A stretch of 23,225 nt of DNA from VFMC01 sp031400715 (GCA_031400715.1 JANNQK010000320.1:1-23225), one strand, 5' to 3'; positions 7,473-16,067 are shown, counted from the stretch's first letter. The notes: generated by a model not told the origin, from the letters alone. Numbers and translations: made by a program.

Positions 7473-9598
7473 CAGTTGCGCTCGTCCATCAGCTCGGAGC
7501 CCGGAAATGCCTGAGCCAGCCGATCGATCGGCGAGACGACGGACGCAGGCGGCACATCGACCAGATCATCGAGGTCGATGTCTTCGTCGGCCGGCGGCGG
7601 ACCGTCGGGATGCAGCTCGACCACCGACGCTGTCGAGCTGGTCGCCGGCGACGTCGCACCGCCACGCGATCCCTCTCGGCCACCTCGCGCGCCCCGCCCG
7701 CTTGCGTCCTGGCGATCTCCGTGATCTCCGTGATCTCCGTGATCTCCGTGATCGTCGTGATCACCCGGATCTCCGTGGCGCTGCGAATCGGTGATCACGG
7801 CGACCCGAACCGGCGACCCGACGATCTCGGTGGCCACACGTTCCACCTCGGCGCGGTGATGCTCGCACTTCAGGCGGTGAGCGTCGTTGGGTGCGGCCAG
7901 GGTGACCGCCGCGTCACGCACACCGAGCACCTTCGGCACCGAGTAGATCGCACGCACCAGCGGCTTGAGCGCCGAGACGATCTCGGCCCAGCGGTCGAGT
8001 GCCCGTTCGGCGCCACCGCCCGGCGCGACCCGGCTCGCCGCAGGATCAGCAATCGTCGCCGGCACAACACCGGGCTCGTCGCCGGCGGTGTCCGGACCGG
8101 CGGTAGCCGGACCGGAAGTGACCGGACCGGAAGTGACCCGACCGGAAGTGACCCGACCGGAAGTGGCCCGACCGGAGGTGGAGTCGGCCACGGTCAGGTG
8201 CGCGCGGACGTCGCCGGGCGACGCGTTGGGAGGGGACGGGTCGGGGACCGCCACCAAGGCCGAGTCGGGGGACGGGTCGTGGGCCAGGTCGTGGGCCAGG
8301 TCGTGGGACGGGTCGTGGGCCAGGTCGTGGGACGGGTCGGGGGCCGGGTCGGGGGCCGGCGTGGGCGCCGGGACCGAGGCAAGCGCAGGGCGCGGGGTAG
8401 GCCCGGTGGGGTCGCGCCGAGCGCGGGCGCCGAGGGGCACTCGTCCGGTTGCGGGGTCGACGGGGGTGGCTGACGGCGCCGCCGGTCGGGCGCCGCCGTC
8501 CGCGAGGGCGCGTTCGAGCCGATCGATCCGGTCCATCAGCGCGCCGATGTCGTTGGACGCCGCCTGGTGGGTGAGCTGGACGAGCGCGACCTCGAGCAGC
8601 AACCGTGGATCGGGCGAATGTCGCATCTCGACGAGGATCTCGCCCAGGCGTTCCATGGCCTTCACCAGCTTGCCCGCGCCGAGACGACGTGCCTGATCGG
8701 CCACGACCACGGCACGCGAGTCGGGCAGCGCCACCAGTTCGGGCGCCATCAACGACAAGAAGCAGTCGCGGAGGTAACGGATGACGTCCTCGGTGAGCGA
8801 ACGAGGATCGCGTCCCTGCTGCACGGCGAACGCGACCGCGGTGAGGGCCCGACCCGGATCGAGGTCGACCAACGACTCGATGAACTCGTCGTACTGCACG
8901 ACCTCGACGTCATCGCCGCCGGTACTGGCGACCAGCTCGAGGGCGCTCAGCGTGTCGCGTGCGGATCCGCCTCCCTGCTCGAGCACCGACATGAACGCTG
9001 CCTCGCTGACCTGGAGACCTGCATCTTCGGCAACCCAACGGATGTGCTGCTCGAGCTCGTCCATCGGCAGCAGATGGAAACGCAGATGCTGGGTGCGGCT
9101 GCGGATCGTGTCGCTGACCTTCTGCGGGTCGGTGGTGGCCAGCACGAAGACCACGTGAGGTGGCGGCTCTTCGAGCGTCTTCAGCAAGGCGGCCTCGGCA
9201 GCCTTGGAGAGCATGTGCACCTCGTCGAGGATATACACCTTGTGGCGCCCCGGTGTGCCGAGCGAGGCCTTCTCGATCAGGTCTCGCATCGCGTCGACGC
9301 CGTTGTTGCTGGCTGCGTCGAGCTCGTGCACGTCGTAGCTGGTGCCCCGCTCGACGGCGATGCAGGAGTCGCATTCGCAGCAGGGCTCGCCTTCGGCCGG
9401 GCGTTCGCAGTTGAGCACCTTGGCCAGGATTCGGGCCGACGTGGTCTTGCCGGTGCCCCGCGGACCGGAGAACAGGTACGCCTGGCCTTCACGATGATGG
9501 ATGACCGCGTTGCGCAACGCCCGCACGATGTGCTCCTGCCCACGCACCTCGCTGAAGCGGCGGGGTCGGTAGCGACGGTAGAGCGCTTGGGTGGCCAT
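7472..9598 (-). CDS. dnaX: DNA polymerase III subunit gamma/tau
   Basis: Clamp-loader ATPase of the replicative polymerase, 708 residues. Walker A is GPRGTGKT (45-52). Zinc-module cysteines lie at about 64, 73/74, 76 and 79. Walker B is YILDEVHML (122 on), sensor 1 is in ATTDPQK, and the arginine-finger segment is SDTIRSRTQ. Domain III follows to about residue 370. The long linker after about 400 is low-complexity and contains three tandem repeats (residues about 410-446, 473-507 and 608-629). A folded-looking stretch at about 535-600 (RWAEIVSALKPLVRAIYSVP) may be the tau-specific domain. The start at 9598 (MATQALYRRYRPRRF) is the conserved N-terminus; upstream codons to 9751 are rejected. 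A TAGGCT box seven bases before the ATG suggests a leaderless mRNA. Confidence 0.97.
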   Translation of the reverse strand: MATQALYRRYRPRRFSEVRGQEHIVRALRNAVIHHREGQAYLFSGPRGTGKTTSARILAKVLNCERPAEGEPCCECDSCIAVERGTSYDVHELDAASNNGVDAMRDLIEKASLGTPGRHKVYILDEVHMLSKAAEAALLKTLEEPPPHVVFVLATTDPQKVSDTIRSRTQHLRFHLLPMDELEQHIRWVAEDAGLQVSEAAFMSVLEQGGGSARDTLSALELVASTGGDDVEVVQYDEFIESLVDLDPGRALTAVAFAVQQGRDPRSLTEDVIRYLRDCFLSLMAPELVALPDSRAVVVADQARRLGAGKLVKAMERLGEILVEMRHSPDPRLLLEVALVQLTHQAASNDIGALMDRIDRLERALADGGARPAAPSATPVDPATGRVPLGARARRDPTGPTPRPALASVPAPTPAPDPAPDPSHDLAHDPSHDLAHDLAHDPSPDSALVAVPDPSPPNASPGDVRAHLTVADSTSGRATSGRVTSGRVTSGPVTSGPATAGPDTAGDEPGVVPATIADPAASRVAPGGGAERALDRWAEIVSALKPLVRAIYSVPKVLGVRDAAVTLAAPNDAHRLKCEHHRAEVERVATEIVGSPVRVAVITDSQRHGDPGDHDDHGDHGDHGDHGDRQDASGRGARGGREGSRGGATSPATSSTASVVELHPDGPPPADEDIDLDDLVDVPPASVVSPIDRLAQAFPGSELMDERN
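7714..7776. repeat. 9-bp tandem repeat in dnaX (His-Gly-Asp)
   Basis: Seven 9-bp units in exact register. The first four are identical (gatctccgt on the plus strand), the fifth and sixth are variants, and the seventh returns to consensus. On the coding (minus) strand they encode HGD tripeptides, read as DHGDHGDHGD, so copy-number change would keep the frame. Confidence 0.9.
8079..8183. repeat. 15-bp tandem repeat in dnaX (TSGRV-like)
   Basis: Seven 15-bp units beginning at 8079, 8094, 8109, 8124, 8139, 8154 and 8169. The core copies read (gg/cg)accggaagtgacc. They encode five-residue repeats such as TSGRV and TSGPV in the DnaX linker. The unit length is a multiple of three. Confidence 0.88.
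8262..8369. repeat. 12-bp tandem repeat in dnaX (D-P/L-S/A-H)
   Basis: About nine 12-bp units beginning at 8262. The centre alternates between gggtcgtgggcc and aggtcgtgggac forms. They encode four-residue repeats DPSH, DLAH and DPAP. Alternating variants suggest duplication of a two-unit block as well as single units. Confidence 0.88.
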
Positions 9599-9611
9599 CG
9601 GCACGAGCCTA
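9599..9611 (-). promoter_or_regulatory. -10 box for a leaderless dnaX-recR transcript
   Basis: On the minus strand TAGGCT (9611-9606) is followed by seven bases and then the dnaX ATG. That places the predicted transcription start at the start codon. No -35 consensus is seen. No Shine-Dalgarno site lies before the ATG, which supports a leaderless start. Confidence 0.5.
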
Positions 9612-9656
9612 CCCAAGCGGTGCGCGAGGCCTCTCGGACAGCTCGATCGCACCCGT

Positions 9657-9703
9657 GGATCGCACCCCTCGTGGCGCCCGTGGATGGCACCCGGGGTGGC
9701 GCC
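9657..9703. repeat. 22-bp imperfect direct repeat between dnaX and the lipoprotein gene
   Basis: The unit at 9657-9678 and the unit at 9682-9703 share the frame ggat-gcaccc-gtggcgcc with about four differences. A shorter related piece lies just before (gatcgcacccgtggat from 9645). They sit in the divergent interval between dnaX and the lipoprotein gene, so they might matter for control of either. Confidence 0.5.
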
Positions 9704-9783
9704 TGCGGAGACGCCGGTGTGACGCCTCTGGGTGAGGTGGCCACGTCGCAACGCGCGATCACCGCCAACGATGAGAGCACCTC

Positions 9784-9813
9784 CTACGATCGGGGAAGGA
9801 TCGACCAGGGAGA
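9784..9813 (+). promoter_or_regulatory. Possible -10 (TACGAT) and ribosome site of the lipoprotein gene
   Basis: TACGAT at 9784-9789 fits TANNNT and would start a leader of about 24 bases. An agggaga Shine-Dalgarno-like site at about 9807-9813 lies seven bases before the ATG at 9821. This fixes that start against the much longer upstream open frame. Confidence 0.45.
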
Positions 9814-9820
9814 ACCACCA

Positions 9821-10846
9821 ATGCGCACGCGCTCGATCACATCCTTAGTGGCCGTCGTGTCTTTGTCGCTCGCCGCGTGTGGCGGCGATGGAGGCGGAGC
9901 TCTGTCCGAGGACGACTTCGCGAGCGCGCTGGCAGACCTGTGCAGCGACGTGCAGAGAGACCTCGAACGGCTCGATCCGCTGGCCGATCCCGCGGATGCG
10001 TCGGCGTTCGCCGACGATGTCCTTGCGGTGTACAACGACGCGATTGCGAAGCTGCAGGACATCTCGGCACCCGACAGCCTCAGCAAGGACTACGGCGATT
10101 TCGTCGACAACATCGAAGATCAGATCAAGCGCTTCGAAGACCTGAGTGAGGCCAAGGGCAGCGACGAGGTGGCCAAAGCCTTCGACAAGTTGCTCGCGCT
10201 CGGCGACGAGCAGTCCGCGATCGCGCGTGACCTCGACGCCCCCGACTGCGACCCGAACGACGGCGACGACACCACGACCACGGTGGCCGAGACCGTTGCC
10301 GCAACCACTCCCACCACGCCACCGCCCACCGCGCCACCGATCACGTTGCCCGTCACGGTGGCACCGGTCACCACACCCGAGACGGTGCCGGCCACAGAAC
10401 CGCCGGCGGCCACGAAGTTCACAGTGGTCGACCTCACCACGATCTTCATCGCGCCCGACGGATTCTACCTCGACCCGACGACGCCGACCGATGCCACGCT
10501 CGAGCTGATCGCCTCGAAGCCCGAACTGAACGAGAAGCTGCTCGAGATCGGCGTCGCCACCCTGATGGATTCGAGCGACAACACGGCCGTCGCCGACATC
10601 TGGGTGGGAGTGTCGCGCACCGACAGCATGCCGGCCGACTGGAAGACGCTCGACTGCCCTGATGGCGGAGACCTGCGCACCTCTGCCAACGGCCTCCCCG
10701 GGATCATCTGCTTCGGGGCTGCCGACTCGCCCGTCTGGGAGATCTTCACCGCCACCGTGAACGACGTGGGCATCTCGGTGTACACCTTGGTGTCAGACGT
10801 GCCCGGCGACCTGGTGGCCGACGCGTTCCTGGCTGCGAACCCCTGA
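9821..10846 (+). CDS. Putative lipoprotein with Thr/Pro linker, function unknown
   Basis: Predicted lipoprotein of 341 residues. Residues 1-20 form a lipoprotein signal ending in SLAAC, with Cys20 as the lipidation site, followed by a Gly/Asp spacer. Residues about 28-145 are an acidic helical domain (ALADLCSDVQRDLERL, then FVDNIEDQIKRFEDL). Residues about 150-200 are a Thr/Pro/Ala-rich linker typical of wall-spanning spacers. Residues about 205-341 form a second domain with Cys pairs (LDCPDGGDLR, PGIICFGA) ending in VADAFLAANP. I do not recognise either domain. The gene is divergent from dnaX and 74 bases before the CopCD gene. The frame extends far upstream antisense to dnaX, but the lipobox and ribosome site place the start here. 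Confidence 0.85.
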   Translation: MRTRSITSLVAVVSLSLAACGGDGGGALSEDDFASALADLCSDVQRDLERLDPLADPADASAFADDVLAVYNDAIAKLQDISAPDSLSKDYGDFVDNIEDQIKRFEDLSEAKGSDEVAKAFDKLLALGDEQSAIARDLDAPDCDPNDGDDTTTTVAETVAATTPTTPPPTAPPITLPVTVAPVTTPETVPATEPPAATKFTVVDLTTIFIAPDGFYLDPTTPTDATLELIASKPELNEKLLEIGVATLMDSSDNTAVADIWVGVSRTDSMPADWKTLDCPDGGDLRTSANGLPGIICFGAADSPVWEIFTATVNDVGISVYTLVSDVPGDLVADAFLAANP

Positions 10847-10920
10847 GCCTGGGCGTACGCCACGACGGCAGCGAGCCCCCGACACCCCACCGACCCGAGT
10901 AGCGTTGGTCCACCGCTGCC

Positions 10921-12711
10921 ATGGGTCCTGTCAACTCGTCCACCTCTCGCGCTCGCCGCCTCGCCACCTGGCTGCTGCTGACGCTCGCTACCGTCGCCGC
11001 GCTCGGTGCCGTCACCTCTCTCGGCGCGCCCGTCGCTCATGCCGAGAACTCCTTGGTAAGTTCCAGCCCGGCGAACAACGACACGCTTGCCGCCTCACCG
11101 ACGTCGATCACGTTCACCTTCGCCGAGCAACTCGGCCCGACGAACGTGGTGAGCGCGACCTGCAACGGCGAGGTGTTCCCGGTGGGCGAACCCAGCGTGG
11201 GCGCGGACCGGTTGACGGCCACGGTGCCGGTGCCGAATCCGTTCCCCAAGGGCACGTGCAACGTGGTGATGAGCGTCACGTCGCCCGACAGCCTCCCCAA
11301 CGGAGCGGTGGGGATCACGTTCACGCTCACCGCCGATGCGGCCGTCGTCGTCACCGCGCCATCGATCTCGGAGACACCGGCGGCGACCAGCGACGTGGCC
11401 GTGCCGAGCGATGCTGTCGACCCCGGCGCGGTGTCCGATGCTGACGGCGCAGCCAACGGAACCGAGGCCGGCGAGACCGACACCGTCGGCGGCCCGCTCG
11501 GACTTGCCCGGTTGGTCGCGGCACTGTCGCTCGCCGTGCTGTTCGGTTCGTTCGTGCTGATCGTCGTCGCATGGCCCGAGGGCGTCGAGTACATCCTCAC
11601 GGTCCGATTCCTCCGCACCGCGTGGGCGGTCGCGGTCTTTTCGTCGGTGTGCGTGGCCATCCTGCTCACCGCGCAGACCACCGGTTCGTCCGTCGGTGCC
11701 TCGCTCAGCCCCACGTCGTGGGTCGACCTCAAGGACTCCGCACCAGGCCTTGCCGCGCTGGCCCGTGTGGCCCTCGCCGCCGCCTGCGGATGGGTGGTCG
11801 TGCGCCCCGAACGGTGCCTCGACCCACAGTCGCAGTTGATGGCGCTCGGCATCCCGGCGCTCGCGGTGGCGACGTTCGGCTTCAGCCGATCGGGCGGCGA
11901 TCTGGCGCTCGTCGGCTACGCCGCTGGCATGCTGCACGCACTCGCCATGGCGGTGTGGTTCGGTGGGCTCGTCCTGCTCACTCGAGTCGTCCTGGCCGGT
12001 TCCGGTGAGGACGACCTCGTGCATGCCGTGCGTGGATTCAGCCGCCTCTCCACCCCGGCGCTCCTCGTCACGATCGTCTCGGGCGTGATCCAGGCCTGGC
12101 GCCTCGATCGCGGCGCGTTGTTCGACACCTCTCATGGGCGGGTCCTGCTGGTGAAGGCGCTCGTCGTGATTGCGATGGCGGTGGTGGGCCTCGCCTCTCG
12201 CCAGTTCGTGTCCACGCGTCTCCGCAAGGCCGATTCGATGACCGCGCCGATGGCCTCTCGGCTGCGGCGCGCCACCGGCGTCGAAGCTGCGGGCGGCTTC
12301 ATCGTGCTGCTGCTCACCGCATGGATGTTGTCGTTCACCCCTGCTGGCCTGATCGACACCGGCGACGACATCGACTACGCCTACGACCAGGGTCGCTTCG
12401 TGCTCGAAGACGCCGGCGCCGACATCACGGTGTTCCTCACCGGAGGCGTCGGACCCAATGGCGTTCGTGTCGAGGTGGCCTCTCCCGAGTCAGGGCTCAC
12501 CGCGGTGCAGGTGACCTTCCGGCCGCCCGACGACAAACTGGCTCCGACGGTGATCCTCACGTTGCCTCCGGCGCTCACCGGAACAGGAGCCGCCGTGCTC
12601 CCGGCCGCCGAAGGCGTGCCGCTGCTGATGGCCGGGGTGTGGACGCTCGAGCTGTCCGTCACGACGGTCACCGGCACGCAAACGCTGCAGAAAACCTTCA
12701 ACCTCGAGTGA
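10921..12711 (+). CDS. CopC-CopD (YcnJ-like) copper resistance/transport protein
   Basis: Membrane protein of 596 residues with a signal peptide (about 1-39). Its CopC-type beta-sandwich domain (about 40-137: HAENSLVSSSPANNDTL, TITFTFAEQL) lies outside the membrane, and a linker rich in Ala, Thr and Asp follows. A CopD domain of about eight membrane helices comes next (about 190-475), with GMLHALAMAVWFGGLVLL and SHGRVLLVKALVVIAMA typical of the family. A C-terminal extracellular beta-rich domain lies at about 485-596. The family binds copper outside the cell and is linked to copper uptake or tolerance. His40, the usual first ligand, would be the mature N-terminus. The later Asp-x-His ligand pair is not seen (SPDSLPNG instead). 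Cys81 and Cys113 could form a disulfide. The start at 10921 lacks a good ribosome site; TAGCGT at 10900-10905 may be its -10. Confidence 0.87.
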   Translation: MGPVNSSTSRARRLATWLLLTLATVAALGAVTSLGAPVAHAENSLVSSSPANNDTLAASPTSITFTFAEQLGPTNVVSATCNGEVFPVGEPSVGADRLTATVPVPNPFPKGTCNVVMSVTSPDSLPNGAVGITFTLTADAAVVVTAPSISETPAATSDVAVPSDAVDPGAVSDADGAANGTEAGETDTVGGPLGLARLVAALSLAVLFGSFVLIVVAWPEGVEYILTVRFLRTAWAVAVFSSVCVAILLTAQTTGSSVGASLSPTSWVDLKDSAPGLAALARVALAAACGWVVVRPERCLDPQSQLMALGIPALAVATFGFSRSGGDLALVGYAAGMLHALAMAVWFGGLVLLTRVVLAGSGEDDLVHAVRGFSRLSTPALLVTIVSGVIQAWRLDRGALFDTSHGRVLLVKALVVIAMAVVGLASRQFVSTRLRKADSMTAPMASRLRRATGVEAAGGFIVLLLTAWMLSFTPAGLIDTGDDIDYAYDQGRFVLEDAGADITVFLTGGVGPNGVRVEVASPESGLTAVQVTFRPPDDKLAPTVILTLPPALTGTGAAVLPAAEGVPLLMAGVWTLELSVTTVTGTQTLQKTFNLE

Positions 12712-12751
12712 ATCAACCCTGAAACAAGCAACCCTCCAGTGAATCAACCCT
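12707..12751. repeat. 14-bp direct repeat spanning the copCD stop
   Basis: agtgaatcaaccct occurs at 12707-12720, overlapping the TGA stop, and again at 12738-12751. The spacing is 31 bases, and a shorter caaccct copy lies between them. It looks like a small local duplication of the gene end just before the convergent ligase stop. Confidence 0.75.
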
Positions 12752-12764
12752 CGAGCGATGGCCC

Positions 12765-13856
12765 TCAGCCGCCGGCCACCATCGAACGGAAGGGCACCGG
12801 GTCGGCCACGTCGAGCTGGTCGTACCGGCAGCTCGCCGGCTCGCGGTCGGGTCGCCATCGCAGGAACGACGAACCGTGGCGAAAGCGACCGTTCTCGAGC
12901 TGCCCGAATGTCACCTCGGCCACCCGCTCGCACCGGATCGGCACCCAGGACAGATCCTTGCCCGCGTTCCAACGACTCTGTGCCCCCGGCAGGCGCCCGC
13001 CCGCATGCGCCTGTGCCTCGGCCCAATCGCGCCAAGGATGGCCCTCGAGGGCGCCCTCGAGCAGCGGCGCCAGCTCGTCGAGCAGCTCCGCCCGTCGCTT
13101 CACGCTGAAGCTCGCGGAGACCCCGACGTGGTGCAGCCGGCCATCGGCATCGTGCAGACCGAGGAGCAGTGAACCGACGCCGTTGCCGTCCTTGTGGATT
13201 CGATAGCCGGCCACCACGCAGTCCGCGGTACGAAGGTGCTTCACCTTCACGAGCGTGCGCTTGTCGGGGGTGTACGGATCGTCGAGCCGCTTGGCCACGA
13301 CACCATCGAGACCGGCGCCTTCGAATTCGACGAACCAGTGCTGGGCGACCGCGGGGTCGGTGGTGCTCGGGCACAGGTGCACCTGGCGGCCCGCACCCGC
13401 GAGTGCGGCGACGAGGAGTGCATGGCGTTCGCGCAACGGCGCGTCCATCAGCGAGCGGTCGTCGAGCGCGAGCAGATCGAAGGCCACGAACGAGGCCGGC
13501 GTCTCGGCGGCCAGCCGGCGCACTCGCGATGCAGCGGGATGGATGCGCTGCAAGAGCGCATCGAAGTCGAGGCCGCGGTCGTGAGCGTCGGGCACCACGA
13601 TCTCACCATCGACCACGCATCGCTCGGGCAGCTGCTCGAGCAAGGGTGCCAGTAACTCGGGGAAGTAGCGGGTGAAGGGTCGCTCGTTGCGACTGGCCAG
13701 CTCGATCGACTCGCCGTCGCGAAACACGATGCACCGGAATCCGTCCCACTTCGGTTCGTAGTGCCACTCGCCGACCGTGCCGGATGCCGACACGGGGATC
13801 GTCGTCGACGCCTTGGCCAGCATCGGGGCGATCGGCGGTACGAGCGGCAACGTCAT
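12765..13856 (-). CDS. ligC: ATP-dependent DNA ligase (LigC type)
   Basis: Seals DNA nicks with ATP; LigC-type enzymes are repair ligases found beside the essential NAD-dependent LigA. It has 363 residues. Motif I is EPKWDGFR with adenylated Lys36. Further motifs are VDGEIVVPD (motif III region), LDGVVAKRLDDPY (motif IV) and LVKVKHLR (motif V). The C-terminal OB domain runs from about residue 225, with CERVAEVTFGQLENGRFRHGSSFLRWRPD near the end. The start at 13856 (MTLPLVPPIAPMLA) matches the family; upstream codons to 13958 would translate a purine-triplet tract and are rejected. No LigD-type polymerase or Ku gene is in the window. Transcription diverges from the carboxylase genes. Confidence 0.92.
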   Translation of the reverse strand: MTLPLVPPIAPMLAKASTTIPVSASGTVGEWHYEPKWDGFRCIVFRDGESIELASRNERPFTRYFPELLAPLLEQLPERCVVDGEIVVPDAHDRGLDFDALLQRIHPAASRVRRLAAETPASFVAFDLLALDDRSLMDAPLRERHALLVAALAGAGRQVHLCPSTTDPAVAQHWFVEFEGAGLDGVVAKRLDDPYTPDKRTLVKVKHLRTADCVVAGYRIHKDGNGVGSLLLGLHDADGRLHHVGVSASFSVKRRAELLDELAPLLEGALEGHPWRDWAEAQAHAGGRLPGAQSRWNAGKDLSWVPIRCERVAEVTFGQLENGRFRHGSSFLRWRPDREPASCRYDQLDVADPVPFRSMVAGG

Positions 13857-13870
13857 CACCGAAGCCTGCC

Positions 13871-13904
13871 ACCTCCTCCTCCTCCACCTCCACCTCCTCC
13901 CGCC
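13871..13904. repeat. Pyrimidine triplet microsatellite before the ligase gene
   Basis: A 34-base run of cct/cca triplets (plus strand) ends 14 bases upstream of the ligase ATG. On the coding strand it reads as repeated ggagga and ggtgga, so it contains several overlapping Shine-Dalgarno-like cores. Slippage here could alter spacing to the start codon. Confidence 0.75.
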
Positions 13905-13923
13905 GAACGCCCGCCCGAGAGAC

Positions 13924-13970
13924 CCGCGATGAGACATGAGTGCGCCACCGGCACTCATCTCTCATCGCGG
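13924..13970. repeat. 20-bp-arm inverted repeat between ligase and carboxylase genes
   Basis: The left arm at 13924-13943 (ccgcgatgagacatgagtgc) and the right arm at 13951-13970 are reverse complements with one mismatch. The loop is the seven bases gccaccg. It lies in the divergent interval, 68 bases from the ligase start and about 60 bases from the carboxylase start. It could be an operator for a dimeric regulator or a cruciform/RNA hairpin. There is no T-run on either side. Confidence 0.85.
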
Positions 13971-14016
13971 TTGGGGATGCGTCCCCCGGAATGCGCAGGG
14001 CTGTGGGGGTGGCAAC

Positions 14017-14030
14017 TAGCGTGGCCCGCT

Positions 14031-14033
<3 letters not shown>
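14017..14033 (+). promoter_or_regulatory. -10 box for a leaderless carboxylase transcript
   Basis: TAGCGT at 14017-14022 is followed by eight bases and a GTG at 14031, in frame with the carboxylase. No Shine-Dalgarno site is present. This supports the GTG rather than the ATG at 14043 as the start. Confidence 0.5.
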
Positions 14034-15584
<1,551 letters not shown>

Positions 15585-15627
15585 GCACCGGGTACCACGA
15601 GGGCGAGCACGGCCCGGAGGTGTTCGG

Positions 15628-15837
15628 ATGAGCGCCGACGATCTCCAGCGTGCCCACGGGGTCACGCCGGCGCCGACCGAGGAAGAGGCCGTCGCGATCA
15701 TGGCGGCCATGCAGGTGCTGTGGCCGCGACCGATGGTGCTGGCCGAGGAGGTCCGCCGTCGTGAGGCCACCTGGCGCTTCAGCGGACGCTGGTGGGCCAA
15801 GCCCCTGCCCGCCCGCCGCGCCCGCCCCTTCCGCTGA
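15628..15837 (+). CDS. accE: Acyl-CoA carboxylase epsilon subunit
   Basis: Small 69-residue protein of the actinobacterial acyl-CoA carboxylase epsilon family, which binds and stimulates the beta subunit in complexes such as Streptomyces PccE and mycobacterial AccE5. An N-terminal helix, PTEEEAVAIMAAMQVLW, is followed by a variable linker and the C-terminal ATWRFSGRWWAKP tail with conserved aromatic residues. A ggagg Shine-Dalgarno site lies seven bases before the ATG. Its place directly after the beta subunit gene strongly supports the call. The protein is short and poorly conserved, so similarity alone would be weak. Confidence 0.82.
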   Translation: MSADDLQRAHGVTPAPTEEEAVAIMAAMQVLWPRPMVLAEEVRRREATWRFSGRWWAKPLPARRARPFR

Positions 15838-15889
15838 CCGTCGCACGAGCCGGACCCATCGTCGGGTTGCACCGTCCGGCTCACGACAC

Positions 15890-16010
15890 CCGCTTCTCCA
15901 AGAAGGCCGGCAAAGGTCAGGGCCAGGGGGATGAAGGCGACGGGCAAGAAGCAGACCTGGCACGACAAGGTCGTTACGTCGATCATGGTGAAGGCGTCAC
16001 CGCCCAGAGC
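15890..16010 (+). pseudogene. Possible remnant of an RDD-family membrane protein C-terminus
   Basis: The frame through the ATG at 15931 reads MKATGKKQTWHDKVVTSIM then VKA. The QTWHDK-V-x-T/S-x-x-V pattern resembles the last motif of RDD-family membrane proteins (typically W/LHDK-x-AGT-VVV). No upstream membrane helices survive in this frame. The piece is therefore at most a decayed gene end, and a chance resemblance is possible. The rest of the 227-base gap between accE and the phosphoesterase holds nothing else that I recognise. Confidence 0.3.
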
Positions 16011-16050
16011 GACATCGGGTCCGGATCTGCCTCGCACGCACGGACGGCAC

Positions 16051-16067
16051 TACCGTTCGCGGCCGTG
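16051..16067 (+). promoter_or_regulatory. -10 box for a leaderless phosphoesterase transcript
   Basis: TACCGT at 16051-16056 stands eight bases before the GTG at 16065. No Shine-Dalgarno site precedes it. Together with the protein alignment this selects the GTG over the much longer upstream frame. Confidence 0.5.

Noticed and set aside
7714..8369. CRISPR-like appearance of the repeated DNA in dnaX
   Set aside because: Units of 9, 15 and 12 bp are contiguous, without spacers, and lie inside a coding frame. They are minisatellites.
8567..9820. Upstream extension of the lipoprotein reading frame to 8567
   Set aside because: That part is antisense to conserved dnaX. The lipobox at Cys20 and the ribosome site set the start at 9821.
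9599..9820. SRP RNA gene beside dnaX, as in several actinobacteria
   Set aside because: The conserved SRP loop sequence (ggaagcagc region) is absent on both strands of this interval.
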